DNA from: Bradyrhizobium mercantei
GTDB taxonomy: Bacteria > Pseudomonadota > Alphaproteobacteria > Rhizobiales > Xanthobacteraceae
Reading direction: 5' to 3'
Assembly: GCF_001982635.1 (NCBI RefSeq)
Contig: NZ_MKFI01000014.1
Location: 1 to 57,122 of the forward strand
Length of the DNA: 57,122 bases
Part shown: one piece after another, positions 43,286-51,813 of the stretch
Position numbering within the stretch: the stretch's first letter is position 1
How the letters are laid out: each line of letters starts with the position of its first letter
Notes under the pieces: generated by a model
Told to the model about the DNA's origin: nothing
Seen by the model: the letters and a program-made list of their open reading frames with translations, nothing else
The model's database searches: none
Translations under genes and position numbers: made by a program

Positions 43286-44185
43286 ATGCGGATGCGCAAT
43301 CTCGATCTCAATCTGCTGCTGGTGTTCGACGCCATCATGCGCGAACGCAGCGTGGTGCGCGCGGCCGGCGCGCTCGCTATCAGCCAGCCCGCCGTGAGCC
43401 ACGCGCTGAACCGGCTGCGTCATGCGTTGAAAGACCAGCTATTCGTCCGCACGCCGTCCGGCATGCTGCCGACGCCGCGTGCGGAAGCGCTCGCGCTGCC
43501 GGTCCGCAAGGCGCTGAGCGAGCTGCAGCTCGCGGTCGAGGGTGATCGTTTTGAACCTGCGCAGGCGGAGCGGCGCTTCGCCGTCGCGGTGAACAACTAT
43601 GCCGCAGTGGTCGTGGCCGGCTCGGTCATCGCGGCGGTGCGCGCGCAGGCGCCCAAGGTGCGGCTGACGCTGGTGCCGAGCGGCACGCTGAATCTGGCCG
43701 ACAGGCTCGATCGCGGCGAGCTCGATCTTGCGATCTCCGCCCGAGCGCTGGATGGCGAGCGTTTTGCATCCCGCCGGTTGATCGAGGACCGCTTCGTCGC
43801 AGTGCTGCGGGCCGGTCATCCGGCGTTGCGCAAGAAGCTGACCGGCGAGACACTGGTCGAGCTGCCGCACCTTGCAATCACCTCCAGCGGCGAAGATCTG
43901 GATTTCATCGACGCCTGGCTGCGGGCCCGCAAGGCCGAGCGCACCATTGCCTCCGATGTGCCGTATCTGTCCGCCGGCGCCGTCCTGGTGCAATCGAACA
44001 TGGTTGCGATCCTCGGACGCAAGCTCGCGCTGGAATTCCGCCGCGCCTATCCGATCGAGATGCGGGAGCTGCCGTTCGATGCATCGAAGCTGCAGAGTGT
44101 CATGAGCTGGCATCGCCGCTTCGACGATCTGCCGGCGCACCGCTGGCTGAGAGACACGATCGTGGCCGCCACGAGCGGCATTTGA
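43286..44185 (+). CDS. LysR-family transcriptional regulator (NodD/LinR-like group)
   Basis: 299-residue LysR regulator. The start MRMRNLDLNLLLVFDAIM with SQPAVSHALNRLR, and a DQLFVRTPSGMLPTPRAE segment, belong to the NodD/NahR/SyrM-like subgroup. The ATG at 43286 was chosen on family length; ATG 43271 and 43292 are alternatives. It is divergent from the RND operon, so it probably controls pump expression in response to an aromatic or flavonoid-like compound. The ligand is inferred from the subgroup only. Confidence 0.87.
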   Translation: MRMRNLDLNLLLVFDAIMRERSVVRAAGALAISQPAVSHALNRLRHALKDQLFVRTPSGMLPTPRAEALALPVRKALSELQLAVEGDRFEPAQAERRFAVAVNNYAAVVVAGSVIAAVRAQAPKVRLTLVPSGTLNLADRLDRGELDLAISARALDGERFASRRLIEDRFVAVLRAGHPALRKKLTGETLVELPHLAITSSGEDLDFIDAWLRARKAERTIASDVPYLSAGAVLVQSNMVAILGRKLALEFRRAYPIEMRELPFDASKLQSVMSWHRRFDDLPAHRWLRDTIVAATSGI

Positions 44186-44264
44186 CCTCTATCGAGAGGA
44201 TCGCGAATCGAAACGCCCGCGCCGACCGTGGCGCGGTCGTCTCGCAGTTGACCTCTGCACTTCG

Positions 44265-45878
44265 TCAATGGCCGACAGGGGCGGGGCCGCCGAGCTTGAC
44301 CTTGCGCAGGGTCAGCGCCAGCGGGATCGCCGACAGCGCGATCAGCATCAGCACCCAGAACGCATCCATGTAGGACAGGAACGAGGCCTGGGTCTGCACC
44401 TGCTGGCCGATCCACTGCACCGCCTGCTGCTGCGCCTGCAACAGTGAGTTGCCCTGGGCGAGGAAGTAGTCGGTGACCTGGTGCAGCGTGTCCTGGTATT
44501 GCGGGCTCGACGGCGTCACCTGCTCGACCAGTCGGCTCTGGTGGAACTGCTGGCGATGCGTGAGCACGTTGGAGACCAGCGAGACGCCGATCGAGCCGCC
44601 GGTATTGCGCGCCGCGTTGATCAGCGCGGAGGCCTGGTCGGTCTTCCCGGCGGGAATGCCGTCATAGGACGCCGTCATGATCGGAATGAAGATCAGCGGC
44701 AAGCCGACGCCGATCAGCATGCGCGAGCGTGCCATGTACCAGAAGCCGAGATCGCCATACACGTTGGTCATGCTGTACATCGAGGCGGCGATGACCAGCG
44801 CGCCGACGATGATCAGATATTTCGGCTGCACCTTGGCGGCGAGGCGGCCGACCACGAACATCATCAGCATGGTGACCACGCCGCCGGGCGACAGCACGAG
44901 GCCGGCCCAGGTCGCGGTGTAGCCGAAATCCTGCTGCACCAGCTGCGGCAGGAACTGGGTGGTCGCGAGCAGGATGGCGCCGGTCGCCAGCATCACCAGG
45001 AAGCAGGCGCCGAACTGCCGGGTCGCGACCATGCGCAGATCGATCATCGGATTGCGGCGGGTCATTTCCCACGGGATCATCAGCACGAACGCCGTGCCGC
45101 AGATCACCGCTGACGTGACGATAAAGGGCGAGGCGAACCAGTCGTCCTCCAGCCCGCGGTCGAGCATCACCTCGAGCGCGCCGAGGAAAGTCGCCACCAG
45201 CGCGAAGCCGACGACGTCGAAGCCGTTGTCCTGCTGGGGCTCGCTGCCGGTCTTTGCAGTGGTGGCTTTTGCTTTCGCGGGCTCCTGCAGCACCGCCGCG
45301 ATCAAGATGGTCGCGAATGCACCGACCGGGGCGTTGATCAGGAAACACCAGTGCCAGGACAGGTTGTCCGACAGCCAGCCGCCGAGCGTCGGGCCGACCA
45401 CCGGCGCCACCACGACGGCGATGCCGAACACCGCAAAGGCTTGCCCGCGCTTGGCCGGCGGGAACGCGTCCGCCAGGATCGACTGCGCCACCGGCACCAT
45501 GCCGCCGCCGCCGAGGCCCTGCAGGATGCGAAACAGCAGCAGCGCGTTCAGATTGGGCGCGAAGCCGCACAGGATCGAGCTGACCGTGAAGATGCCGAGG
45601 CAGATCAGGAAGAATGTCTTCCGCCCCAGCATCTTTGCGAGAAAGCTGGACGCGGTCAGGATGATGGCGTTGGATACCAGATAGCTCGTCACCACCCAGG
45701 ACGCTTCATCCTCGCTCACGCCCATGCCGCCGGCGATATAGGGCAGCGCGACGTTGGCGATGGTGGTGTCGAGCACCTCCATGAAGCTCGCGAGCGCGAC
45801 CACAATGGCGATCAGCCAGGGATTGACGGTGACGCGCGGGGCGGGGAGGCTTTGGGCATCGATTGCTGCTGCACTCAT
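44265..45878 (-). CDS. emrB: DHA2-family MFS efflux permease (EmrB-like)
   Basis: 537-residue MFS permease with 14 predicted helices. The DHA2 signatures are present: LDTTIANVALPYIAGG near residue 37 and LGGWLSDNLSWHWCFLINAPVG near 170. It is paired with an HlyD-type fusion protein encoded 15 bases upstream, so the two form an EmrAB-type drug pump. The operon is divergent from a tetR gene with two operators between. The layout recalls the genistein-induced FrrA-EmrAB system described in Bradyrhizobium; whether it is that system is not established. Confidence 0.92.
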   Translation of the reverse strand: MSAAAIDAQSLPAPRVTVNPWLIAIVVALASFMEVLDTTIANVALPYIAGGMGVSEDEASWVVTSYLVSNAIILTASSFLAKMLGRKTFFLICLGIFTVSSILCGFAPNLNALLLFRILQGLGGGGMVPVAQSILADAFPPAKRGQAFAVFGIAVVVAPVVGPTLGGWLSDNLSWHWCFLINAPVGAFATILIAAVLQEPAKAKATTAKTGSEPQQDNGFDVVGFALVATFLGALEVMLDRGLEDDWFASPFIVTSAVICGTAFVLMIPWEMTRRNPMIDLRMVATRQFGACFLVMLATGAILLATTQFLPQLVQQDFGYTATWAGLVLSPGGVVTMLMMFVVGRLAAKVQPKYLIIVGALVIAASMYSMTNVYGDLGFWYMARSRMLIGVGLPLIFIPIMTASYDGIPAGKTDQASALINAARNTGGSIGVSLVSNVLTHRQQFHQSRLVEQVTPSSPQYQDTLHQVTDYFLAQGNSLLQAQQQAVQWIGQQVQTQASFLSYMDAFWVLMLIALSAIPLALTLRKVKLGGPAPVGH

Positions 45879-45893
45879 GACAGCCTCCCGGTA

Positions 45894-47159
45894 TCAGAGC
45901 TTGCCAAGCCGCTCGAACAGCGACGGCGCGGCATTGATCCGCACCGTCGGCACCACCGACATGCCCGGGCCGAGCGCGACGTCGGCCGGCGGATTGTCCA
46001 TCACGATCTTCACCGGCACGCGCTGCACGATCTTGACGTAGTTGCCGGTGGCGTTCTGCGCCGGCAGCAGCGAGAACGCGGTGCCGGAGCCCGGCTGCAC
46101 GCTCTCGACATGGCCGTTGATGGTGCGGCCGGGATAGGCGTCGATCTTCATCGTCACCTTCTCCCCGGGGCGCATCTTGTCGAGCTGGATCTCCTTGAAA
46201 TTCGCGGTAACCCAGGTCTGGTCGGGCACGAACATGGTCAGGTTGGTGCCGGCCTGCGCGAACTGGCCGACCGCGGCCGACAGGTTGACGACGCGGCCAG
46301 GCTGCGCGGCGGTGACCGTGGTGTAGGACAGATTGAGCTTGGCCTGATCGCGCTGCGCCTCGGCCTGCGCGAGGTTGGCGACCGCGCTCTTGCGCTGCGC
46401 CTTCAGTGACTCGACCTGGCGCTGTGCGAGGTTGAGCGTCGCCTGCGCGCTGAGGAGAGACGCCTGCTGCTGATGCAGCTGCGAGGTGTACTGCTCGGAA
46501 TTCTGCACCGTGCCGTAGCCGGTCTGCTCCAGATGCTGGTAGCGCGTCGCCTGCTGCTGGGCGAAGGTCAGTGCCGCCTGCGCCTGATCGACCTGGGCCT
46601 GGTTGGCCGAGATCTGCGCCTGCTGCACGTCGAGCTGCGCATCGACATTCTCGATGCTGGCCTGGGCGGCTGCGACCTGCGCCTCGGCCTGCGCCAGCGC
46701 GACGCGATAGTCGCGGTCATCGAGCCGGGCGATCACATCGCCGGCCTTGACATGCTGGTTGTCGGTGACCGGAACCGCGGTGATGTAGCCGGAGATCTTG
46801 GGTGCGAGCGCGGACTGCCGCGCCGCGATGAAGGCGTCGTCGGTGGATTCGAAATGCTCGGTGTAGTCCATGTAGAGATAGCCGCCGCCGAGTGTCGCGG
46901 CGAGCAGCACCGCGCCAACAGCGGAGACGACCGGACGGCGGCGCAGGAAGCCGCGCCTCTCGGCCTTGCCGGTGACCTCCGGCGGGATCGTTGCGGGCGG
47001 GGCGGGCACCTTGCCTGCGGGGCGCTCCTCGGCGGGGGCCTTTGCGGTGATCTCGGCGCTGTCGGGCTTGATGTTGGGCTCATGGGAGACCGGAGCGGGC
47101 GAGCCCTCGATGCCCTCGTGCCCTGGCTGGTCGCGCTCCAAAACGGTGTCTTCGAACAT
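45894..47159 (-). CDS. emrA: HlyD/EmrA-like membrane-fusion protein
   Basis: 421-residue adaptor for the MFS pump. A Pro/Ala-rich cytoplasmic N-terminus (about 1-70) precedes one membrane helix (about 75-95, SAVGAVLLAATLGGGYLYM), then a lipoyl half-motif (VTDNQHVKAGDVIARLDDRDY), a long Gln/Ala-rich coiled hairpin, and a beta-barrel end. ATG 47159 has GGAG about 8 bases upstream and is better than the upstream TTG 47207, which would fall beside the operator. It leads the emrAB operon. Confidence 0.92.
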   Translation of the reverse strand: MFEDTVLERDQPGHEGIEGSPAPVSHEPNIKPDSAEITAKAPAEERPAGKVPAPPATIPPEVTGKAERRGFLRRRPVVSAVGAVLLAATLGGGYLYMDYTEHFESTDDAFIAARQSALAPKISGYITAVPVTDNQHVKAGDVIARLDDRDYRVALAQAEAQVAAAQASIENVDAQLDVQQAQISANQAQVDQAQAALTFAQQQATRYQHLEQTGYGTVQNSEQYTSQLHQQQASLLSAQATLNLAQRQVESLKAQRKSAVANLAQAEAQRDQAKLNLSYTTVTAAQPGRVVNLSAAVGQFAQAGTNLTMFVPDQTWVTANFKEIQLDKMRPGEKVTMKIDAYPGRTINGHVESVQPGSGTAFSLLPAQNATGNYVKIVQRVPVKIVMDNPPADVALGPGMSVVPTVRINAAPSLFERLGKL

Positions 47160-47209
47160 TGCTGGCGGCTCCTGGCTGTTGAGCGAGGTCTGCACGGCCT
47201 TCGCCAAAA

Positions 47210-47225
47210 GGAACGGTACCGTTCC
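47210..47225. promoter_or_regulatory. TetR-type operator 1 (perfect palindrome)
   Basis: GGAACGGTACCGTTCC is a perfect 16-base palindrome just downstream of the predicted emrA transcription start. It matches the second site at 47273-47288 in 13 of 16 positions. A repressor here would block emrAB transcription. Confidence 0.75.
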
Positions 47226-47236
47226 GTTCTGTGCGG

Positions 47237-47265
47237 CAAATAGTCTCGCTTGCGGCGAGCGTCAA
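47237..47265 (-). promoter_or_regulatory. Predicted emrAB promoter
   Basis: On the reverse strand TTGACG (47265-47260), 17 bases, then TATTTG (47242-47237). The transcription start is expected around 47230, directly before operator 1. Operator 2 lies just upstream of this -35 box. Confidence 0.6.
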
Positions 47266-47272
47266 TAGGAAC

Positions 47273-47288
47273 GGAACTGTATCGTTCT
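47273..47288. promoter_or_regulatory. TetR-type operator 2 (imperfect palindrome)
   Basis: GGAACTGTATCGTTCT keeps the arms GGAAC and GTTC and differs from operator 1 at three positions. It abuts the predicted tetR -35 box at 47290, so binding could repress tetR itself. Confidence 0.7.
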
Positions 47289-47289
47289 A

Positions 47290-47318
47290 TTTACAACTAG
47301 ATGTGATAAGGCTATATT
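47290..47318 (+). promoter_or_regulatory. Predicted tetR promoter
   Basis: TTTACA (47290-47295), 17 bases, then TATATT (47313-47318) is a near-consensus promoter reading toward the tetR gene. Transcription should begin about 47325, some 20 bases before the tetR ATG. Confidence 0.65.
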
Positions 47319-47345
47319 GCCTGATATTGCCGGCCTGACCGGCCC

Positions 47346-48086
47346 ATGGAACCCAGAGCGATGACCACCAGTACCCTGAAGATGCCGCGGGCGCCCCGGA
47401 CCAAGCCGGCGGCCAGGCCGATCGAGGTGCGCGCCGGCCGGCCGCCGAAGGAGCTCGCCGGCGAGGTCGATGCGCGCATCCTCGACGCGGCGCGCAGGGT
47501 GTTCCTGCAGCGCGGGTTCGAAGGGGCGAGCATTGATGAGATCGCGGAAGCCGCGCGCTCCGGCAAGCGCACGATCTATGCGCGCTTCCGCGACAAGCGG
47601 GCGCTGTTCACCGAGGTGGTGACGCGGGACATCCTGTCACGCATCGCTGAGTTCAAGGCCGACCCGCCGATCGGCGCGACCATCGAGGAGCGCCTGACCA
47701 GTGTGGCGTCGACCCTGCTGCATTGGGGCTTCGATGCCGACCGGATCGGCCTGATGCGGCTCGCCATCGCGGAGGCGCAGCGCTTCCCGGATCTCGCCGC
47801 CAACGTCAACCGCAGGGCGCGGGCGCTCGCCACCGAGCTCGGCATTCACCTGCTGCGCGAGCTGACGCAATCCGACGAACTCGGCAAGCTGCCGGCCTTC
47901 GCGCCGGAGCAGTTGCCGACCACGGCGCGCCTGTTCCTCGACATCATCGCGGTGCCGATGCTGTTGCGGGCCTTGTTCGAGGTCGACCTGAAAGCGCTCG
48001 ACCCGGAGATCGACGAGCATGTGGCACGCGGCGTCGCATTCTTCGTCGCCGGGTGCAGAACCGGATACCGGTTCGGGACCGATTGA
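47346..48086 (+). CDS. TetR-family repressor of the emrAB operon
   Basis: 246-residue TetR-type regulator (about 240 if ATG 47361 is used). A Pro/Arg-rich N-terminal extension (about 1-33) comes before the helix-turn-helix: ILDAARRVFLQRGFEGASIDEIAEAARSG shown by its parts, then RTIYARFRDKRALF. The C-terminal domain is AefR/TetR_C-like. It is divergent from emrAB with two near-identical palindromes between, which argues for autoregulated repression of the pump. It is a candidate FrrA-type flavonoid-responsive repressor; the ligand is not visible. Confidence 0.88.
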   Translation: MEPRAMTTSTLKMPRAPRTKPAARPIEVRAGRPPKELAGEVDARILDAARRVFLQRGFEGASIDEIAEAARSGKRTIYARFRDKRALFTEVVTRDILSRIAEFKADPPIGATIEERLTSVASTLLHWGFDADRIGLMRLAIAEAQRFPDLAANVNRRARALATELGIHLLRELTQSDELGKLPAFAPEQLPTTARLFLDIIAVPMLLRALFEVDLKALDPEIDEHVARGVAFFVAGCRTGYRFGTD

Positions 48087-48260
48087 TCCGCTTGCTTCAG
48101 GCAAGTTCGATCACTGGGTTGCGAGCACGGCCCGTTGCAACTTCGCCACAGCGATCAGAAAAGAATCCAATTCGAATGAGGCATGCTGTCGCACGTCTCC
48201 CGTCCGTGGCACAACCCAGAGTTAGGCGATCTCGCCGGGTGCAATGGAATGGGAATGGGA

Positions 48261-49079
48261 ATGCGTGGTTTTGCAATTGTCGGGGCTGGCCTGATTTCAT
48301 TTTTGGGGTTTGCAAGCGCGGCATCCGCCGCTGACCTGTCGGAGCGCAGCTGGACCAAGGCTCCGCCTTTGGTGGCTGCCGCGTTCAACTGGTCCGGCTT
48401 CTACGCCGGCGTCAATGTCGGCGGCGCCTGGTATGATGGCGGGAATATCGCGACGAGCAGCAATGTCGCGTCGATCCTCCCCCCGGCCAACATCATCCTC
48501 GTTCCTGCTTCGAACAGCAACCAGGCGGGTGTGACCGCGGGCGGATTGGTCGGATACAATTACCAGGTCGACAGGGTCGTCCTCGGCCTCGAAGCCGATT
48601 TCAACTATGTCGACCTGAAATCTACCAGGAACGGCAGCATCACCGTCGCCCTCCCCGGCGGCGTGACGGGAAGCTTCAATCCCACAAACACCAGCAAGAT
48701 AGATTGGTTCGGCACCGTGCGGGGGCGCATCGGCTTTGTGCCGGCTGAGCGCCTGCTGATCTATGCGACGGGCGGTCTCGCCTATGGCGAGGTGAAGACC
48801 AGCATCGTCCATTCCCAAGCGTTTTCCACGGGGCTGTCGCGGCTTTGGCTTGGCGACAATTCCGACGTCCGCGTCGGCTGGACCGCCGGCGGCGGCGCCG
48901 AATATGCCTTCACCAACAACTGGACGCTGCGCGCCGAGTATCTCTACGTCGATCTCGGCACCAGCGGTGCCACGGCGACGTTCCAGGGCACCGATCCGGT
49001 GAATAGCCAGATCCGTTACAACGCCAGCCGCGAGAACAGGTTCAGCGTTGCCCGCGCCGCGTTGAGCTACAAGTTCTGA
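48261..49079 (+). CDS. Omp25/RopB-like outer-membrane beta-barrel protein
   Basis: 272-residue protein with a signal peptide (about 1-23, ending ASA) and the eight-stranded barrel pattern of alphaproteobacterial porin-like OMPs: NWSGFYAGVNVGGAW, GGLVGYNYQ, GLEADFNY, WFGTVRGRIGF, LLIYATGGLAYGEV, WTAGGGAEYAF, WTLRAEYLYVDLG, and a C-terminal aromatic residue in ALSYKF, expected for barrel assembly. ATG 48261 follows GGGA; two ATGs just upstream are possible. It stands alone. Confidence 0.9.
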   Translation: MRGFAIVGAGLISFLGFASAASAADLSERSWTKAPPLVAAAFNWSGFYAGVNVGGAWYDGGNIATSSNVASILPPANIILVPASNSNQAGVTAGGLVGYNYQVDRVVLGLEADFNYVDLKSTRNGSITVALPGGVTGSFNPTNTSKIDWFGTVRGRIGFVPAERLLIYATGGLAYGEVKTSIVHSQAFSTGLSRLWLGDNSDVRVGWTAGGGAEYAFTNNWTLRAEYLYVDLGTSGATATFQGTDPVNSQIRYNASRENRFSVARAALSYKF

Positions 49080-49100
49080 CACTGGAGTGAAGCGCCGTCC

Positions 49101-49133
49101 CGTCATGCCCGGCATCAAGCCGTGCATGACGGA
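49101..49133. repeat. Intergenic hairpin, CCGTCATGC family
   Basis: CCGTCATGC (49101-49109) pairs with GCATGACGG (49125-49133). It lies 22 bases after the OMP stop and resembles the core of Bradyrhizobium-type intergenic repeats; it may also close the OMP transcript. Confidence 0.55.
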
Positions 49134-49172
49134 CGTGGTTCGCCGCGCTTTGCTTCGTTCTCCGCGGCGCGT

Positions 49173-49256
49173 TCAGCCCGGCGCGCCCTCAACCGCGCGG
49201 CGCAGCCACACCGCGCCCGGTGTCGCGTTCTTCGTCGCGGCGTGCCGGAACGGTTG
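49173..49256 (-). pseudogene. 3' relic of a second RibD-like reductase gene
   Basis: Translated on the reverse strand, the last 27 codons before TGA align without a gap to the end of the RibD-like gene at 49702-50418. Shared features are Q-x2-R, G, VWLR, AVE and AP, 12 of 27 positions, ending at an equivalent TGA. The bases are also visibly similar through this stretch. Upstream of it the similarity fades and no full gene is present, so I read it as a decayed fragment. Confidence 0.5.
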
Positions 49257-49305
49257 GCCGGAGAGTCCGAGGCAATAGGCGATCGACAGCCGCCCTCGCG
49301 CGCGC

Positions 49306-49629
49306 TCAGCGTGACATCGGATCGTCGCGATACCGGAACAGCACTTCCGCCGCGAAGCCGGTCGTGACGTCCTTGCGAACGTCCCGGGCGATGTGGCGGC
49401 TGGCAAAACTGGCCGCGAAGATCTCCGCCTCGGTCATGCCGAGATCAGCCATCAGGCGCGTCGCGGAGAACAGCTCGTCGGGCGATTTCTCTTTCTTCGC
49501 CTTCAGATAGTTTTCCAGCCGCGTCCGTTTCGAGCGCTTGCTGACCCAAAACACGATGGAGGCGCCGGCCGCGATGATCGACGTCAGGATCGAGGCGACG
49601 TTCGCGCCTATGCGAAGCCAATGCTCCAT
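49306..49629 (-). CDS. Hypothetical single-helix membrane protein
   Basis: 107-residue protein with one N-terminal membrane helix (IGANVASILTSIIAAGASIVFWV) and a charged cytoplasmic region: KRSKRTRLENYLKAKKEK, then LFSATRLMADLGMTEAEIFAASF, which reads like a short helical or DNA-binding-like fold. I do not recognise a named family. Residue composition looks coding and the ATG at 49629 is clear. It lies between the reductase relic and the intact RibD-like gene. Confidence 0.65.
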   Translation of the reverse strand: MEHWLRIGANVASILTSIIAAGASIVFWVSKRSKRTRLENYLKAKKEKSPDELFSATRLMADLGMTEAEIFAASFASRHIARDVRKDVTTGFAAEVLFRYRDDPMSR

Positions 49630-49701
49630 GCCGCCCCCGCATCCGTCGTGTCCGCGACGGGAGAGTGAGCCCGATTGCCGCCCTTGTCGAGACGTCCAGG
49701 C

Positions 49702-50418
49702 TCAGGCCGGCGCGCGCTCCACGGCGTGACGCAGCCAGACCATGCCGCCTTCCAGCGTTTCGCAATGGGTCAGCCGGAGCGACTGTCCGGCGCCGGGACG
49801 GTCGCCCGCCTCGCCGTGATAGTCGACGATGCATTGCGATCCGGCGACACCGTCGACCGCAGGAAAGATCAAGGTGCTGAATTCATCGATCAGCCCATGC
49901 TTGAGGAACGCGCCGTTGATGCCGCCGCCGCCTTCGAGCAGCAGTGTCCTGGCGCCGAACAGCGCCGCGAGCTGCGCCATCGCGCCCGGCAGGTCGTCGC
50001 CCTTGAGGCCCGCGAAGATGTAGGACGCGCCGTCCTCGCGCAGCTCGGCGAGATGGCTGTCGGTGACCTGTTCGCCGAGCACCGCGACCGCGTGATCGCC
50101 GCCGACATTGTCCTTGCCGAAATGCACGCGGCCCGACGGGTCGATGCCGATTGCAAGCTTGCGGCCGTCGCGGCTGCCGAGATGCGGCTCGCGCGGCAGT
50201 TTCGGCGCATTGGCGATGTGCCGCTCGGTGCCCTTGGCCATCTCGTTCATGGTGACGCGGCCGATGATCCAGCCATCGGCATTGAAGCCGTCATGGATCC
50301 GTTCGTAATGGGAGCGCAGTACGTCGGCCGCGATCCCGGTGGCCGGCTTGGTGAAGCGGCTGGGATGAAGCCGGCCGTCGATCGACGTGCCCATGTGGCA
50401 GATGATGTGGGGTCGCAT
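49702..50418 (-). CDS. RibD C-terminal / dihydrofolate reductase-like oxidoreductase
   Basis: 238-residue NADPH-dependent reductase domain of the RibD_C/DHFR superfamily. Motifs are ICHMGTSIDGRL near the start, WIIGRVTMNEMAKG, YIFAGLKGDDL, and TLLLEGGGGINGAFL, the nucleotide-binding GGG-x-N turn. There is no deaminase domain, so it is not full RibD and the substrate is unknown. ATG 50418 gives the family start RPHIICHMGTSIDG; an in-frame ATG further upstream is unlikely. A relic of a related gene end lies at 49173-49256. Confidence 0.87.
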   Translation of the reverse strand: MRPHIICHMGTSIDGRLHPSRFTKPATGIAADVLRSHYERIHDGFNADGWIIGRVTMNEMAKGTERHIANAPKLPREPHLGSRDGRKLAIGIDPSGRVHFGKDNVGGDHAVAVLGEQVTDSHLAELREDGASYIFAGLKGDDLPGAMAQLAALFGARTLLLEGGGGINGAFLKHGLIDEFSTLIFPAVDGVAGSQCIVDYHGEAGDRPGAGQSLRLTHCETLEGGMVWLRHAVERAPA

Positions 50419-50609
50419 GAGATGAACTCTTCGATTGGGAATGACGGCGCCGCAGGGAGCGAGCGGGGCACGTTGTGATTTAGGGCGCCGCAGGCGAATT
50501 CTCAACGCCGATAGCGCAGCGGTGTTTCAACCGACGTGGTCTGCCAGTACCCGCTCAAGTCGGGTCGCCGTGTGCTGATCGAGATGCTGCCAACCTCTTA
50601 CCGAAATCG

Positions 50610-51791
50610 TCACTTCACCATCACCCAGGCCGGCTGTAGCCACGGATATGCGATCAGGCCGACCACCGCAGTGGCCGCGATCAGCATTGGATTGCTGACC
50701 TTCCAGCGGAACAGAACCGCCAACGACACGATTCCGACCAGCGCCGTGAGCCAGTCGCCGATGGCGATCTTGCCGAGCAGGATGCACGCGCCGAGGATGG
50801 TTCCGATCGCGGCTGCATAGGCACCCTTCACAAAGCCCTGTACGTTGGCGTTGCCGCGATGCCGTGCGAGCAGCGGGGCCACGATCAGCACCAGCAGGAA
50901 CGACGGCAGGAAGATGCCGATCGTGGAGACGACCGAGCCCCAAAATCCGGCCACGAGATAGCCGACAAAGGTCGCGGTGATCACCACCGGTCCCGGGCTG
51001 ATCATGCCGATCGCGACCGCGATGAGAAACTGCCGCTCATCGAGCCAGTTGTACTGCTGCACGAGCCCTTGCTCGAGGAACGGCACGATGACGAGGCCGC
51101 TGCCGAATGTCAGCGAGCCCGCCTTGAGGAAGAACAGCAGCAGCTTGGAGAGCGTGGACCCGCTTGCGACCGGGGCAATCGGACCGGCGGCGGCCGGTAC
51201 GATGGCAATCCCCGGCAAGGTCACGGACGAACGTTTGAACAGGCTGCCGTAATAGAGAATGCCCACGATACCCGCACCGATAAACAGCAGCGCGACTTCG
51301 GCCTGAAGGATGACCGTGACGGCGAGGCAAACCGCCGCGATCGTCCATTGCAACCAGTCCTCCATGCCGAGCTTGGCAAGCCGGTAGCAGGAGTGAAGGA
51401 TGAGCGCGATCACGGCGGGGCTGACGCCGTAGAAGATCGCGGTGACCGGCTGGAGATCGCCGAGATAGACGTAAAGCGCTCCCAATGCGGCGACGATGAC
51501 GAAGTTGGGAAGGATGAAGCACCATCCGCCGACCCAGGCTCCCCAAAAGCCGCCGCGAAGCCAGGACACGTAGATGCCGACCTGGATCGCCAGCGGTCCC
51601 GGAAGCGATTGGCAAATGGCAATCGATTCCCTCATCTCCTCCTTGGTCAGCCATTTCTTGCCGTCAACCAGTTCGCGCTCCATCTGCCCAACAAGCGCGA
51701 CCGGGCCGCCGAAGCCAAGAAAGCCGAGCCGCAGGAAATAGCGTGCCAGTTCTGCCAAACGGCCGCGCTGCAAATCTGTTGGCGCAATCAC
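50610..51791 (-). CDS. chrA: Chromate efflux transporter ChrA
   Basis: 393-residue long-form CHR-family chromate transporter with two homologous halves. Half one has FLGFGGPVALVGQME near residue 24 and QSLPGPLAIQVGIY; half two has LTFGSGLVIVPFLEQG and AIGMISPGPVVITATFVGY. It exports chromate. The GTG start at 51791 is supported by GAGGAG at 7-base spacing; in-frame codons upstream lie in the SOD gene. It begins 22 bases past the SOD stop, the last gene of a chrB-hypothetical-sod-chrA cluster. No terminator was identified. Confidence 0.94.
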   Translation of the reverse strand: MIAPTDLQRGRLAELARYFLRLGFLGFGGPVALVGQMERELVDGKKWLTKEEMRESIAICQSLPGPLAIQVGIYVSWLRGGFWGAWVGGWCFILPNFVIVAALGALYVYLGDLQPVTAIFYGVSPAVIALILHSCYRLAKLGMEDWLQWTIAAVCLAVTVILQAEVALLFIGAGIVGILYYGSLFKRSSVTLPGIAIVPAAAGPIAPVASGSTLSKLLLFFLKAGSLTFGSGLVIVPFLEQGLVQQYNWLDERQFLIAVAIGMISPGPVVITATFVGYLVAGFWGSVVSTIGIFLPSFLLVLIVAPLLARHRGNANVQGFVKGAYAAAIGTILGACILLGKIAIGDWLTALVGIVSLAVLFRWKVSNPMLIAATAVVGLIAYPWLQPAWVMVK

Positions 51792-51813
51792 CGAAAAACT
51801 CCTCGCGGCTTCC

